From: an uncultured Clostridia bacterium
GTDB lineage: Bacteria > Bacillota > Clostridia > UBA1381
Length of the DNA: 64,000 nucleotides
Assembly (NCBI GenBank): GCA_947624485.1
Contig: CANQKM010000001.1
Location: 62,001-126,000, forward strand
Reading direction: 5' to 3'
Of this stretch, positions 52,331 through 60,802 are shown in pieces; position 1 is the first letter of the stretch, and each line of letters begins with the position of its first letter. Both the position numbers and the translations under genes were made by a program. Below the pieces are notes generated by a model. That model had not been told where the DNA came from. It saw nothing but the letters and a program-made list of their open reading frames with translations, and did not search any database.

Positions 52331-53098
52331 ATGAGTAAGCAGTATACGATAGACGATTTGCGCGATATTATAGTGACGCTCCGCGGAGAGAACGGCTGCC
52401 CGTGGGACAGGGTGCAGACGCATCAGAGCCTTAAAAAGGACATGATAGAGGAATGCTACGAGGCGATTGACGCGCTCGACAACGGCAGCGACCACGATTT
52501 CGCGAATGAGCTTGGCGACGTGCTTCTGCAGGTAGTGTTCCATTCGCGTCTCGCGGAGGAACGCGGCGCGTTCACGTTTGATGATGTGCTTAACGAGATA
52601 TGCACAAAGCTCATAACGCGCCACACGCACGTGTTCGGCAAGGATAAAGCCGTGACGGCGGAGGAAGCACTCGGCAACTGGGAGAAAAATAAGAAAAAGG
52701 AAAAGCAGCTTGACACGTACACCGCCATGCTCAAAGACGTGCCGGGTTATCTTCCGGCGCTTATGCGCAGCGCAAAGGTTCAGAAAAAAGCCGCGGCGGC
52801 GGGCTTTGACTGGGACAGTACGGACGGCATATACGACAAAATATCCGAGGAAACAGAGGAGCTTAAAGAAGCGATCCGAACAGGCGAAGGAATAGAGGAG
52901 GAGTACGGCGACATCCTTTTCAGCGTCGTAAACCTCGGCAGGCACTTAAAGCTTACGCCCGAGATCGCTCTTTCAGGCGCGACAGAGAAGTTTATACGCC
53001 GCTTTGAAAAAATGGAAACGCTGTCGAAGGAACGGGGTAAAAATCTTGACGAATGTGATATTTCCGAGCTTGACACGCTTTGGAACGAAGTCAAATAA
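52331..53098 (+). CDS. mazG: Nucleoside triphosphate pyrophosphohydrolase MazG
   Basis: 255 residues with two MazG all-α domains. The first carries CPWDRVQTHQSLKKDMIEE and the metal-binding ExxE(12-28)ExxD pattern (EECYEAIDA, ELGDVLLQVVFH); the second repeats it (EETEELKEAI, EYGDILFSVVNLG). It hydrolyses non-canonical or excess NTPs to NMP and PPi. In Bacillus the orthologue is the C-terminal half of YabN; the N-terminal methylase half is absent here. Gene order mazG-hup-rqcP-yabP-yabQ-divIC-yabR matches the conserved Firmicutes block. Confidence 0.94.
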   Translation: MSKQYTIDDLRDIIVTLRGENGCPWDRVQTHQSLKKDMIEECYEAIDALDNGSDHDFANELGDVLLQVVFHSRLAEERGAFTFDDVLNEICTKLITRHTHVFGKDKAVTAEEALGNWEKNKKKEKQLDTYTAMLKDVPGYLPALMRSAKVQKKAAAAGFDWDSTDGIYDKISEETEELKEAIRTGEGIEEEYGDILFSVVNLGRHLKLTPEIALSGATEKFIRRFEKMETLSKERGKNLDECDISELDTLWNEVK

Positions 53099-53150
53099 CC
53101 CTTAAAATATACTTTTTTAGGAAATATTGGCTTAAAATGCTGTAAAACCC

Positions 53151-53179
53151 TTGACATATCGGGAAAAATGTACTAAAAT
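53151..53179 (+). promoter_or_regulatory. Promoter of hup
   Basis: TTGACA (53151-53156) and TAAAAT (53174-53179), 17 bp apart; the separate promoter fits the high level of HU. Confidence 0.75.
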
Positions 53180-53241
53180 AAGTAATTGGACAGGCGATTA
53201 TATGCTTGTAACGTTTGAAAAAAAGATTAGGAGGAAAAAAC

Positions 53242-53514
53242 ATGAACAAGACAGAGTTAGTCGCAGCAGTAGCTGCAAAGGCCGAGCTCTCGAAGAAGGA
53301 TGCTGAAAAGGCAGTTTCAGCTGTAACAGCTTCGATTTCTGAGGCTCTTAAGAAGGGCGACAAGGTTCAGCTCGTTGGCTTCGGTACATTCGAGGTTAGA
53401 AAGCGCAACGCAAGAACAGGCAAGAACCCCAGAACGGGCGAGAGCATCAAGATTAAGGCTTCCAAGGTTCCCGCATTCAAAGCCGGCAAGGCACTTAAAG
53501 ATACAGTTAACTAA
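53242..53514 (+). CDS. hup: DNA-binding protein HU
   Basis: 90 residues, standard HU length. It bends and compacts DNA as a dimer. The DNA-binding β-arm carries the family motif [21 protein letters not shown], whose Pro intercalates between base pairs; the N-terminal half [20 protein letters not shown] is the dimer body. Codons are those of a highly expressed gene (AAG, GCT, AGA). The ATG at 53242 follows AGGAGG; the upstream in-frame extension to 53215 runs through that site. A hairpin follows, so HU may also be made from its own short transcript. Confidence 0.96.
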   Translation: MNKTELVAAVAAKAELSKKDAEKAVSAVTASISEALKKGDKVQLVGFGTFEVRKRNARTGKNPRTGESIKIKASKVPAFKAGKALKDTVN

Positions 53515-53524
53515 TACACAAATA

Positions 53525-53556
53525 CAAGGGCGTCGCTTTTATGCGGCGCCTTGTTT
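53525..53556 (+). terminator. Hairpin after hup, probable terminator
   Basis: CAAGGGCGTCGC pairs with GCGGCGCCTTG (one bulge, one G-U) around TTTTAT, followed by TTTC. Imperfect, so readthrough into rqcP is likely. Confidence 0.55.
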
Positions 53557-53590
53557 CATTAAACAAAAGTATATTTGAGGATATAATTAT

Positions 53591-53833
53591 ATGAGAATAG
53601 ATAAATATTTGAAGGTCGCTCGTCTTATAAAGAGGCGCACGATAGCGAACGAAGCGTGCGACCAGGGCAGAATAACGGTAAACGGACGCGTCGTTAAAGC
53701 GTCGTACGACGTTAAGGAAAACGATATAATAGAAATAACGATGGGCGAGCGCGTCATAAAGGTACGCGTCAAGGCTGTGGCGGAGCATGTATTAAAGAAT
53801 GACGCCTCATCGCTGTACGAGCAGGTCAAGTAA
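53591..53833 (+). CDS. rqcP: S4-domain ribosome-associated quality control protein RqcP
   Basis: An 80-residue S4 RNA-binding protein (Hsp15/YabO type): MRIDKYLKVARLIKRRTIANEAC then GRITVNGRVVK. RqcP acts with RqcH on obstructed 50S subunits to add C-terminal Ala tails to stalled chains. No RqcH gene is in the window. It sits between hup and yabP as in Bacillus (yabO), and GAGG precedes the ATG. Confidence 0.92.
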   Translation: MRIDKYLKVARLIKRRTIANEACDQGRITVNGRVVKASYDVKENDIIEITMGERVIKVRVKAVAEHVLKNDASSLYEQVK

Positions 53834-53878
53834 TATTACCGTTGTCTCCGGCATAGATATATTGCGGGAGGGGATAGT

Positions 53879-54136
53879 ATGGCGGAGAAGGAACACAGCC
53901 TGACGATGAACGGCAGAAAAAATATGTCGCTTACCGGCATAACTGACGTGAAGGAGTTTTCGGAAAACAGAGTAACGCTTAAAACACAGATGGGCGATAT
54001 GTGCGTGCGCGGCAGAAAGCTCACGATAAGCCGCCTTGACACCGACACGGGGATACTCAGCGTAAACGGCGAAATCGATATGATAAAATACTCGTCACCC
54101 GCCGGCGGCGGAATAATAGAGGGACTTTTCAAATGA
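53879..54136 (+). CDS. yabP: Sporulation protein YabP
   Basis: 85 residues of the YabP family: HSLTMNGRKNMSLTGITDV, FSENRVTLKTQMGDMCVRG and LTISRLDTDTGILSVNGEID. In Bacillus the gene is sporulation-controlled and yabP mutants have a spore defect; the molecular role is unknown. GGGAGGGG precedes the ATG. It overlaps yabQ by 4 bp. Its presence marks the organism as a spore former or a recent descendant of one. Confidence 0.9.
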   Translation: MAEKEHSLTMNGRKNMSLTGITDVKEFSENRVTLKTQMGDMCVRGRKLTISRLDTDTGILSVNGEIDMIKYSSPAGGGIIEGLFK

Positions 54137-54729
54137 TTTCGGATGAGACGGCTCTGTTCCTTGCCATGACCGTGTGCGGTGCTGCGGTGTCCGTGCTGTA
54201 CGATTTCATGCGGGCAGTGCGCGGTGCGGTTAAGTCGGGCGCGGTTTTGACGGCTGTGACGGACGTCATATTCGCTTTCGTTTCGTTTGCTGCGGCGTCA
54301 TGGTGCGTTCTTGTTTTCGGAGACGGTCGGCTAAGGATTTTTGAGGCAATCGGCATGCTCATCGGAGCAGCTCTATATTTTGCCGCTTTGAGCGGGGCAG
54401 TATATAAGATTTTCCTGTATTGTATAAAAAAATTTTTGAAAATAACATCATTTATTTTCAAAATACTCTTGACACCGCTGCTGTTTTTGTATAAAATTTT
54501 AAGAGTACCGATAAAAAAATGCGCGGAAAGCATTAAACAAAGGAGTAGAAACTCAAATGCTGAACAAACTGAAAAATCAGGTAGCAAAATATATAAACGC
54601 CCACAAAAAGGGACTTATAATCGCCCTCGTCGCGGTATTGGCTGGTTCAATGCTTTTAAGAGGCGTCATGCAGTATCCGAGGCTCGGCGCGCAGAAAAAG
54701 GAAATAGCGGAATTAAACAGCAAAATTGA
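54133..54729 (+). CDS. yabQ: Sporulation membrane protein YabQ
   Basis: 198 residues with about four membrane helices in the first ~135 (LFLAMTVCGAAVSVLYDFMR, FAFVSFAAASWCVLVFG, IGMLIGAALYFAAL). The YLYDF-like segment VLYDFMRAVR and position after yabP identify YabQ, which is required for spore cortex assembly in Bacillus. The last ~57 residues are basic and polar and are read from DNA that also encodes the N-terminus of DivIC in another frame (173-bp overlap). Either the natural stop was lost by a frameshift or this tail is a true overlapping extension. Confidence 0.82.
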   Translation: MISDETALFLAMTVCGAAVSVLYDFMRAVRGAVKSGAVLTAVTDVIFAFVSFAAASWCVLVFGDGRLRIFEAIGMLIGAALYFAALSGAVYKIFLYCIKKFLKITSFIFKILLTPLLFLYKILRVPIKKCAESIKQRSRNSNAEQTEKSGSKIYKRPQKGTYNRPRRGIGWFNAFKRRHAVSEARRAEKGNSGIKQQN

Positions 54730-54877
54730 ATATGAAGAAGAACGCCAGAAGGAAGTCGAGGATCTGGAAAGCAAGGTAAACTCCGACGAATACATAAAGA
54801 AAATTGCCACGGAAAAGCTCGGACTTATTCCAAGCAACGCCAAGATTTTTGTTGATGTTTCCGGCGAACAACAGTAA
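54557..54877 (+). CDS. divIC: Septum formation initiator DivIC
   Basis: 106 residues: short basic cytoplasmic tail (KLKNQVAKYINAHKK), one membrane helix (GLIIALVAVLAGSMLL) and an outer coiled coil (QKKEIAELNSKIEYEEERQK) ending in a small domain (ATEKLGLIPSNAKIF). DivIC/FtsB-type proteins bridge the divisome with FtsL and DivIB. Its start is supported by AAAGGAG well placed at 54540-54546, although it lies 173 bp inside yabQ. The YabQ-DivIC order is that of Bacillus. Confidence 0.9.
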   Translation: MLNKLKNQVAKYINAHKKGLIIALVAVLAGSMLLRGVMQYPRLGAQKKEIAELNSKIEYEEERQKEVEDLESKVNSDEYIKKIATEKLGLIPSNAKIFVDVSGEQQ

Positions 54878-54912
54878 ACAGTAATGAAACAAGAAAGGTA
54901 ATAAAGGATAGA

Positions 54913-55365
54913 ATGGTAGAATTAGGTAATATAGTAGAGGGAAAAGTCACAAGCGTAATGCCGTTCGGGGCGTTTATAGATTTGCCCGGCAAGCAGTCGG
55001 GACTTGTTCATATTTCGGAGCTGTCGTCAAGATATGTTAAGGATATAAACGAGTATATCAAAAAAGGCGACGCGGTAAAAGTAAAGGTTATCAAAATAGA
55101 CGACGACGGCAAAATAAGCCTTTCTATAAAGCAGGCTGAAGAAAAGAAGGAAAAGACCGGCCGCACAAAAAAAGCTCCGCATGAAAAAAAAGAATTTGTA
55201 CGTCCCGCAGAGCTTGACTGGAGTACATCATCCGAGGGTATGTCTCTTGACGATATGCTATCCAAATTCAAGCAGGACAGCGACGAGAAGATGCAGTCGT
55301 TAAGACGCAGCAACGACTCCAAACGCAGCGGCGGATACAGCAGAAAGAGCAGCCATTCATATTGA
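54913..55365 (+). CDS. yabR: S1-domain RNA-binding protein (YabR type)
   Basis: 150 residues. Residues 1-75 are an S1 OB-fold (GNIVEGKVTSVMPFGAFIDL, SGLVHISELS, VKVKVIKIDDDGKISLSIK). The rest is charged and disordered, with a short DDMLSKFKQD helix that recurs in YabR/general-stress-protein-13 relatives. It probably binds the ribosome or mRNA; the exact role is unknown. It closes the mazG-to-yabR block and is followed by a terminator. Confidence 0.88.
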   Translation: MVELGNIVEGKVTSVMPFGAFIDLPGKQSGLVHISELSSRYVKDINEYIKKGDAVKVKVIKIDDDGKISLSIKQAEEKKEKTGRTKKAPHEKKEFVRPAELDWSTSSEGMSLDDMLSKFKQDSDEKMQSLRRSNDSKRSGGYSRKSSHSY

Positions 55366-55371
55366 TAAAAC

Positions 55372-55404
55372 AAGCCGGGCGGAAAGTTGTTTCCGCCTGT
55401 TTTC
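55372..55404 (+). terminator. Terminator after yabR
   Basis: GGCGGAAA and TTTCCGCC form an 8-bp stem with a GTTG loop, then TGTTTTC. Confidence 0.75.
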
Positions 55405-55440
55405 TTGCATAAAAAAAGTAAATCCGATATGGAGAAAAGT

Positions 55441-57519
55441 ATGAGGACACTAAAGGAAAACAAAAGAACATTTCCGCTAATAGGCGCAGTCATAGTATTT
55501 GTGCTTGTTTTTTGTGTACTCTACCTCGGCAAAAACGTCGGACTGAGCGACAACGGCGATTTCCGCCGCGTACTGCTCGTAAACAACCTCGAATACGAAA
55601 ACGACGACAACTACTATTACCTTTTCAAGCGCGATTACAAAATGAAAATAGAGGGCGATACCTTCGGTGAAAAAATGGCGTACCTTTGCCGCAACAACGA
55701 CGCCGAGGAAATATACTCGTCGCCGCATTTTGTCATAATAAAAGCGTCAAAGCTTATGAATTTCCTCATAAATACGGTATTCCGCCGCGATGAGAGCCAT
55801 TACGATATAGGCTGTCTCGCGTTTATATACACTCTTATGCTGTCGCTTGCGGCATGGGGAATTTTCACTTTTTTTGCCGACTCAAAAAAACGAATACGGA
55901 TAGCCGTGTTTATAATTTTTATCGTGATGTTCTGCGACGCGGGTTACGTGCTGTACTTCAATTCATTTTACGGAGAACCGCTTCAATACGTGTCGCTTAT
56001 GATGCTCGTCGCGCTTGGAATGTTAATATACAAACGACCTACAATCCCGAAGGTCGCGTGCTTTTTCATATCTCTTTACTTCTTCGCCGGAGCAAAGCTT
56101 GCCAACGTTCCTTACGCCGTAATCGCGTCGGTTCTGGCGCTTTCGTTCGCTTTTTTGAGAAAGGGGAGAGGGTACAGGATAGGCGTGGCTGTATCGGTTC
56201 TTGCCGCCGCCGCATGTATAGCCAACCTGTACGTCAGCATACCCGACTGGATGCACGACGATACAACATACCAGTCCGTATTTTTCGGCGCGCTCAAGGA
56301 GACTGAAACGCCGGAGCAGGACTTAATGGAGTTTGGCATAGACGAAAAGTATATGCCTCTTATAAACACCCACGCGTACATGCAGGAGGACGAATATCCG
56401 CTCGATATAAAAACGGACGAATTCCGCGAGGATTTTTACGAAAAGGTAAACAAGCTTGACGTCGTATTTTTCTATATGCGCCACCCGATAAGGTTTTGCC
56501 GCAAGGTCGCATTCGCTATAGAAAACGCGTCGTGCCTGAGACCGCTGAACCTCGGCACGTCCGAAACGGTTATAATGGACAACACAAACCGATACAGCCT
56601 TTGGAGCAACCTGCGCGTCGCCACAAAATTTCTGTATAATCCGATTATAGTTTTCCTGATGGCTCTGTTTTTAACGGCGTACGTCGTGCTTGTAAACGTG
56701 TTTCTTGTCAAGGAAAAGCGGGAAACAAACGAAAAGCGGCTTTACATAATCATGGCAATGTATATCCTTCTTGCGGGACTGTGGATAAATATGTGTCTGC
56801 CGATAATAGGCAACGGCGAAGCGGATATAATGAAACATATGTTCCTGTTTGAAAACTGCATGGACGTACTGACCGCCGGAATAATAATAGGCATAGTAAG
56901 CATGCACCGCCGTAACGCTGTTATATCGGTTACAGCGATCGCGGCTGTAATCGCGGCGCTGCAGATAGGCAAACCTAAGGAGACTCTGGAGTTCGGAACA
57001 TACAACGGCAAACCGATACAATGGGAGGTCATGTCAACCGACGACGACGGCTCACGCACACTTGTTACGAAGCATTGTATTGAGCAGCTTGCGTTTGATA
57101 CAAACGACAATATGTGGGAGACGAGCGATTTGAGAGAGTGGCTCAACAGCGATTTTGTGCGAGAGTTTTCGCTTGAAGAGCTTTCGCGCATACAGCCCGT
57201 GCAAAATGAGGTCATGCTTACGTATAACGATCGTCACATGGCGGAGAGCGGCGACCACACGCATATATGGAGCGCGACGAGAGACGCCGCCGCGGATTTG
57301 AGCGAAACGGCGTATAAGTATACCGTTGACGACATGGTATACATTCCGACGCTCGACATGATGGATACGATAGATGTGAACGGCTCTTACTGGATACTTT
57401 GTCCGTACGGCTACAACGAAAAGATGCAGCGGTACATGAAAAACGACGGCTTTGTGCTTCACACCAATGTAGACAACGTAAGGGGAGTGCGCGCGGTAAT
57501 AAAGATAAGTCCGCAATAG
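55441..57519 (+). CDS. Polytopic membrane protein with C-terminal DUF6273-like domain
   Basis: 692 residues. Residues ~1-515 contain about ten membrane helices and large outer loops. The first loop has LSDNGDFRRVLLVNNLEY just after helix 1, where GT-C glycosyltransferases keep a catalytic acidic motif; I read it as a possible GT-C-like or glycan-handling protein (inference). Residues ~525-690 are a soluble domain like DUF6273: FGTYNGKPIQWEVMS, WETSDLREWLNSDFVREF and a final NVDNVRGVRAVIKI. This domain is usually found in secreted or lipid-anchored proteins. No function is known. ATG 55441 follows GGAG; earlier in-frame codons lie in the yabR terminator. pncB follows after 22 bp. Confidence 0.65.
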   Translation: MRTLKENKRTFPLIGAVIVFVLVFCVLYLGKNVGLSDNGDFRRVLLVNNLEYENDDNYYYLFKRDYKMKIEGDTFGEKMAYLCRNNDAEEIYSSPHFVIIKASKLMNFLINTVFRRDESHYDIGCLAFIYTLMLSLAAWGIFTFFADSKKRIRIAVFIIFIVMFCDAGYVLYFNSFYGEPLQYVSLMMLVALGMLIYKRPTIPKVACFFISLYFFAGAKLANVPYAVIASVLALSFAFLRKGRGYRIGVAVSVLAAAACIANLYVSIPDWMHDDTTYQSVFFGALKETETPEQDLMEFGIDEKYMPLINTHAYMQEDEYPLDIKTDEFREDFYEKVNKLDVVFFYMRHPIRFCRKVAFAIENASCLRPLNLGTSETVIMDNTNRYSLWSNLRVATKFLYNPIIVFLMALFLTAYVVLVNVFLVKEKRETNEKRLYIIMAMYILLAGLWINMCLPIIGNGEADIMKHMFLFENCMDVLTAGIIIGIVSMHRRNAVISVTAIAAVIAALQIGKPKETLEFGTYNGKPIQWEVMSTDDDGSRTLVTKHCIEQLAFDTNDNMWETSDLREWLNSDFVREFSLEELSRIQPVQNEVMLTYNDRHMAESGDHTHIWSATRDAAADLSETAYKYTVDDMVYIPTLDMMDTIDVNGSYWILCPYGYNEKMQRYMKNDGFVLHTNVDNVRGVRAVIKISPQ

Positions 57520-57541
57520 GACGGGAAAAGGAAGTAAAATC

Positions 57542-58987
57542 ATGAAAAGTGAAAGAAATATGACCATGCTCGCGGATTTTTACGAGTTTACGATGATGAA
57601 CGGCTTTTTTGAAAAGGGCGAGAAGGATAAGACCGCATATTTCGATATGTTTTTCAGACGCGTGCCGGACGACGGCGGCTTTGCGATAATGGCAGGTGTG
57701 GAGCAGCTTATAGAGTACATTAAGGAGATTGAGTTTACCGCCGCCGATATTGAATATCTGCGCGGTAAGGGTATATTTTCCGAAGGATTTTTGGAATATT
57801 TGCGCACATTCAAATTCGAGTGCGATGTGTGGGCGATACCCGAAGGCACGCCGATATTTCCCGGCGAGCCGTGCGTAACGGTGCGCGGACCTGCCATACA
57901 GGCGCAGTTTGTTGAAACGATGGTACTGATCACCGTGAACCACCAGAGCCTTATCGCTACAAAGGCAAACAGAATAGTGCGCGCCGCGCAGGGCAGAACG
58001 GTTATGGAATTCGGCTCGCGCAGAGCGCAGGGCTATACCGGCGCGGTGATAGGCGCGAGAGCGGCGTACATCGGCGGCGTGGACGGAACGGCGTGTACCA
58101 TATCCGACGAGCTTTACGGCATTAAAGCGCTCGGCACAATGGCGCACAGCTGGGTGCAGATGTTTGACAGTGAGTACGAGGCGTTCAAGGCGTACGCCGA
58201 AACGTACCCCAAAAGCTGCACGCTCCTTATAGACACATACAATGTTATAAAATCGGGCATACCGAACGCGGTACGCGTGTTCGACGAGGTGTTAAAACCG
58301 CTCGGAGCGCGTCCCATAGGCGTCAGGATAGATTCGGGCGATATAACGTACCTGTCAAAAAAGTGCCGTGAAATGCTTGACGCGGCAGGCTACGAGGACT
58401 GTAAAATCGTCGCTTCAAACTCGCTCGACGAGTACATTATCCGCGACATGCTGCTTCAGGGCGCGAAAATAGACAGCTTCGGCGTGGGCGAGCGGCTTAT
58501 AACGTCGAAATCCGAACCGGTATTCGGCGGCGTATACAAGCTTGTAGCGGTCGAGGACGATGAGGGCAATATTATACCGAAAATAAAGATAAGCGAAAAT
58601 GTGGCAAAGATTACCACGCCCGGCTTTAAACAGGTACACCGCCTTTACTCGTGCAGGGACTCAAAAGCGATAGCCGACGTTATAACGCTTCACGGCGAAG
58701 CAATAGACAGCGAAAAACCGATAAACATATTCGATCCCGAACATACATGGAAGAAGAAAACAGTCACCGATTTTTATTCGCGCGAGCTACTAAAGCCGAT
58801 ATTCGCAAAAGGCGAGTGCGTGTACGAAAGCCCGAACATCGACGTGCTGCGCGAATACTGCAAAATGGAGGTTGACGGCTTGTGGGACGAGGTAAAGCGC
58901 TTTGAAAATCCGCACACTTACTATGTGGACTTGTCCGATAAGCTGTGGAACATGAAGCACACCATGCTCGAGGAATACCAAAATTAA
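57542..58987 (+). CDS. pncB: Nicotinate phosphoribosyltransferase
   Basis: 481 residues, the long Gram-positive form. It makes nicotinate mononucleotide from nicotinate and PRPP in the NAD salvage pathway. Seen: MLADFYEFTMMNGFFEKG, FRRVPDDGGFAIMAG, the EFGSRRAQG loop, LLIDTYN, GVRIDSGD and VASNSLDEYII. GGAAG precedes the ATG. The sua5-type gene follows after 15 bp and the PPTase after that, so these three probably share a transcript; their roles are unrelated. Confidence 0.95.
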   Translation: MKSERNMTMLADFYEFTMMNGFFEKGEKDKTAYFDMFFRRVPDDGGFAIMAGVEQLIEYIKEIEFTAADIEYLRGKGIFSEGFLEYLRTFKFECDVWAIPEGTPIFPGEPCVTVRGPAIQAQFVETMVLITVNHQSLIATKANRIVRAAQGRTVMEFGSRRAQGYTGAVIGARAAYIGGVDGTACTISDELYGIKALGTMAHSWVQMFDSEYEAFKAYAETYPKSCTLLIDTYNVIKSGIPNAVRVFDEVLKPLGARPIGVRIDSGDITYLSKKCREMLDAAGYEDCKIVASNSLDEYIIRDMLLQGAKIDSFGVGERLITSKSEPVFGGVYKLVAVEDDEGNIIPKIKISENVAKITTPGFKQVHRLYSCRDSKAIADVITLHGEAIDSEKPINIFDPEHTWKKKTVTDFYSRELLKPIFAKGECVYESPNIDVLREYCKMEVDGLWDEVKRFENPHTYYVDLSDKLWNMKHTMLEEYQN

Positions 58988-59002
58988 GAAACGGAGGGTA
59001 AA

Positions 59003-60022
59003 ATGGAAACGAAATTACTTACCGCAAGCAGCGCCGATATTGCTCTTGCGGGTGAAATCATAAAAAACGGCGGACTTGTCGCGTTCCCGACAGAAACGGT
59101 GTACGGACTCGGCGCGTCGGCGTTTAATCCCGACGCGGCGCGCAAAATTTACGCCGCGAAGGGCAGACCGTCCGACAATCCGCTTATCGTGCATATATGC
59201 GATAAGGCGCAGATAGGCGAGATAGCGGAGGATATTACGCCGGAGGCTCAACGCGTAATAGATGCGTTTATGCCCGGACCGATCACGATAATACTCAAAA
59301 AAAATCCTGCCGTACCGAGCGACGTTACAGCGGGGCTTAACACAGTTGCCGTGCGTTATCCGTCAAACGAGACGGCTTGCCGCCTGATACGCGCCGCCGG
59401 AGTGCCGATAGCCGCGCCGAGCGCGAATTTGTCTGGCAAACCCAGCCCCACGGACGTGTCGCACGTGGTTGAGGACATGACGGGCAGAATTGACGCTATC
59501 ATAGACGGCGGAAGGTGCGACGTGGGCGTTGAGTCGACGATAGTCGATTTTACCGACGAAACTCCCGTGATACTCCGCCCGGGCGGAATCACGTACGATG
59601 ATTTGAAAAAAATTGTCCAGACGGTTACGATAGACAAAAATATCCTGCGTTCTATCGGCGCGGACGAGGTGCCGAAGTCGCCGGGCATGAAATACAAGCA
59701 CTACGCTCCGAACGCCGAGGTGACCGTTATCGAGGGCGAAAAGGAAAACGTGCAGAGGAAGATAAAGGAGCTTTTAAGCGATAACGACGGCAAAATTGCG
59801 GGCGTACTCGCCATGTACGGTGCGGACTACGACAACGCCGTAATTCTGTCGGCGGGGGAGAGCAACAAAGAGTATGCGAAAAACCTCTTTTCCGCGCTCC
59901 GCGAGTTCGACCGTCTCGGCGTGGAAAAGGTATACGCGGAGTTCTGCGAAAAGGACGGCTACGGTCTTGCCGTTAAAAATAGGCTGTACAAAGCCGCGGC
60001 ACAGAGGGTGATACACGTATGA
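59003..60022 (+). CDS. tsaC: L-threonylcarbamoyladenylate synthase (Sua5 type)
   Basis: 339 residues. It makes threonylcarbamoyl-AMP for the t6A37 modification of ANN-decoding tRNAs. The YrdC domain (~1-205) has FPTETVYGLGA, KGRPSDNPLIV and PSANLSGKPSPTD; the extra C-terminal Sua5 domain (~220-339) follows PKSPGMKYKHYAP. Its length marks the Sua5 rather than the short TsaC form. It overlaps the next gene by 4 bp. Confidence 0.94.
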   Translation: METKLLTASSADIALAGEIIKNGGLVAFPTETVYGLGASAFNPDAARKIYAAKGRPSDNPLIVHICDKAQIGEIAEDITPEAQRVIDAFMPGPITIILKKNPAVPSDVTAGLNTVAVRYPSNETACRLIRAAGVPIAAPSANLSGKPSPTDVSHVVEDMTGRIDAIIDGGRCDVGVESTIVDFTDETPVILRPGGITYDDLKKIVQTVTIDKNILRSIGADEVPKSPGMKYKHYAPNAEVTVIEGEKENVQRKIKELLSDNDGKIAGVLAMYGADYDNAVILSAGESNKEYAKNLFSALREFDRLGVEKVYAEFCEKDGYGLAVKNRLYKAAAQRVIHV

Positions 60023-60651
60023 AAACGAGGGTGTACATCGCGGACACGAGCGCGCTGCGCGACGATGCGGTATTCGGCCGCTGTCTTGCTCGTGTGAGCG
60101 GCGAACGCTTAAATAAAATAAATCGGTGTGCGAAGCACGATGATAAAATACGATCGCTCGCTGTAGGTTTGCTGCTTGAAAAGGCGCTTGACGACGTCGG
60201 TATAAGCGAGCGCGAAATACGTATCGGCTCCGGCGGCAAGCCGTATCTCACAAACAGTGCAATTTTTTTTAATCTGTCTCACTCCGGCGAACGGGTAATG
60301 TGCGCCGTATCGGACATGGAGGTCGGCTGTGACGTGCAGAAAATAGGGGAGGTAAATTTCAAAATCGCGGACAGATTTTTCAGTCCGTCCGAGCGTCGGC
60401 TGCTTAACTCTATAGAGGACAAAAACGAGAAAATCAAAATGTTTTACCGCCTGTGGACGCTTAAGGAAAGCTATATAAAAGCCGTCGGCACAGGGCTGAA
60501 AACGCCGCTCGGGAGCTTCTCCGTAACGACACGGGAGAACCTGAACGGATATCATTTTAAGGAATATTATATAAGTGACGGATACGCATACGCCGTATGC
60601 GGAAAATCGCCGTATTTTGACGAGCGCGCGGATTTGGTCGAATTGCTGTAA
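60019..60651 (+). CDS. 4'-Phosphopantetheinyl transferase, Sfp type
   Basis: 210 residues. It attaches 4'-phosphopantetheine from CoA to carrier proteins. Family motifs: NLSHSGERVMCAVSDMEVG with GCDVQKIGE (Mg ligand Asp), RFFSPSE and FYRLWTLKESYIKAVGTGL (catalytic Glu and Lys). No acpS gene is seen in the window, and no polyketide or peptide synthetase either, so the ACP encoded at 22670 is a reasonable substrate (inference). The frame shares 4 bp with the Sua5-type gene. Confidence 0.9.
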   Translation: MKTRVYIADTSALRDDAVFGRCLARVSGERLNKINRCAKHDDKIRSLAVGLLLEKALDDVGISEREIRIGSGGKPYLTNSAIFFNLSHSGERVMCAVSDMEVGCDVQKIGEVNFKIADRFFSPSERRLLNSIEDKNEKIKMFYRLWTLKESYIKAVGTGLKTPLGSFSVTTRENLNGYHFKEYYISDGYAYAVCGKSPYFDERADLVELL

Positions 60652-60724
60652 TAATAGTCGAAATTTGTTGCCAAATTCTGTTAAAATTATGTGAAAAAAA
60701 TATGAACATGCATTATAAAAATGA

Positions 60725-60753
60725 TTGACATAATACGGAAAATAATGTATAAT
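60725..60753 (+). promoter_or_regulatory. Consensus promoter of the SLH protein gene
   Basis: Perfect TTGACA (60725-60730) and TATAAT (60748-60753) 17 bp apart, as expected for an abundant surface protein. Confidence 0.85.
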
Positions 60754-60802
60754 AAAATTACTAATAAAAACAGGGGCTTTATGATTAGCAAAGGAGTGCA
60801 AA

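Noticed and set aside
57218-58147. A 309-codon open frame antisense to pncB
   Set aside because: It overlaps the clear pncB gene and has a biased, low-information composition.
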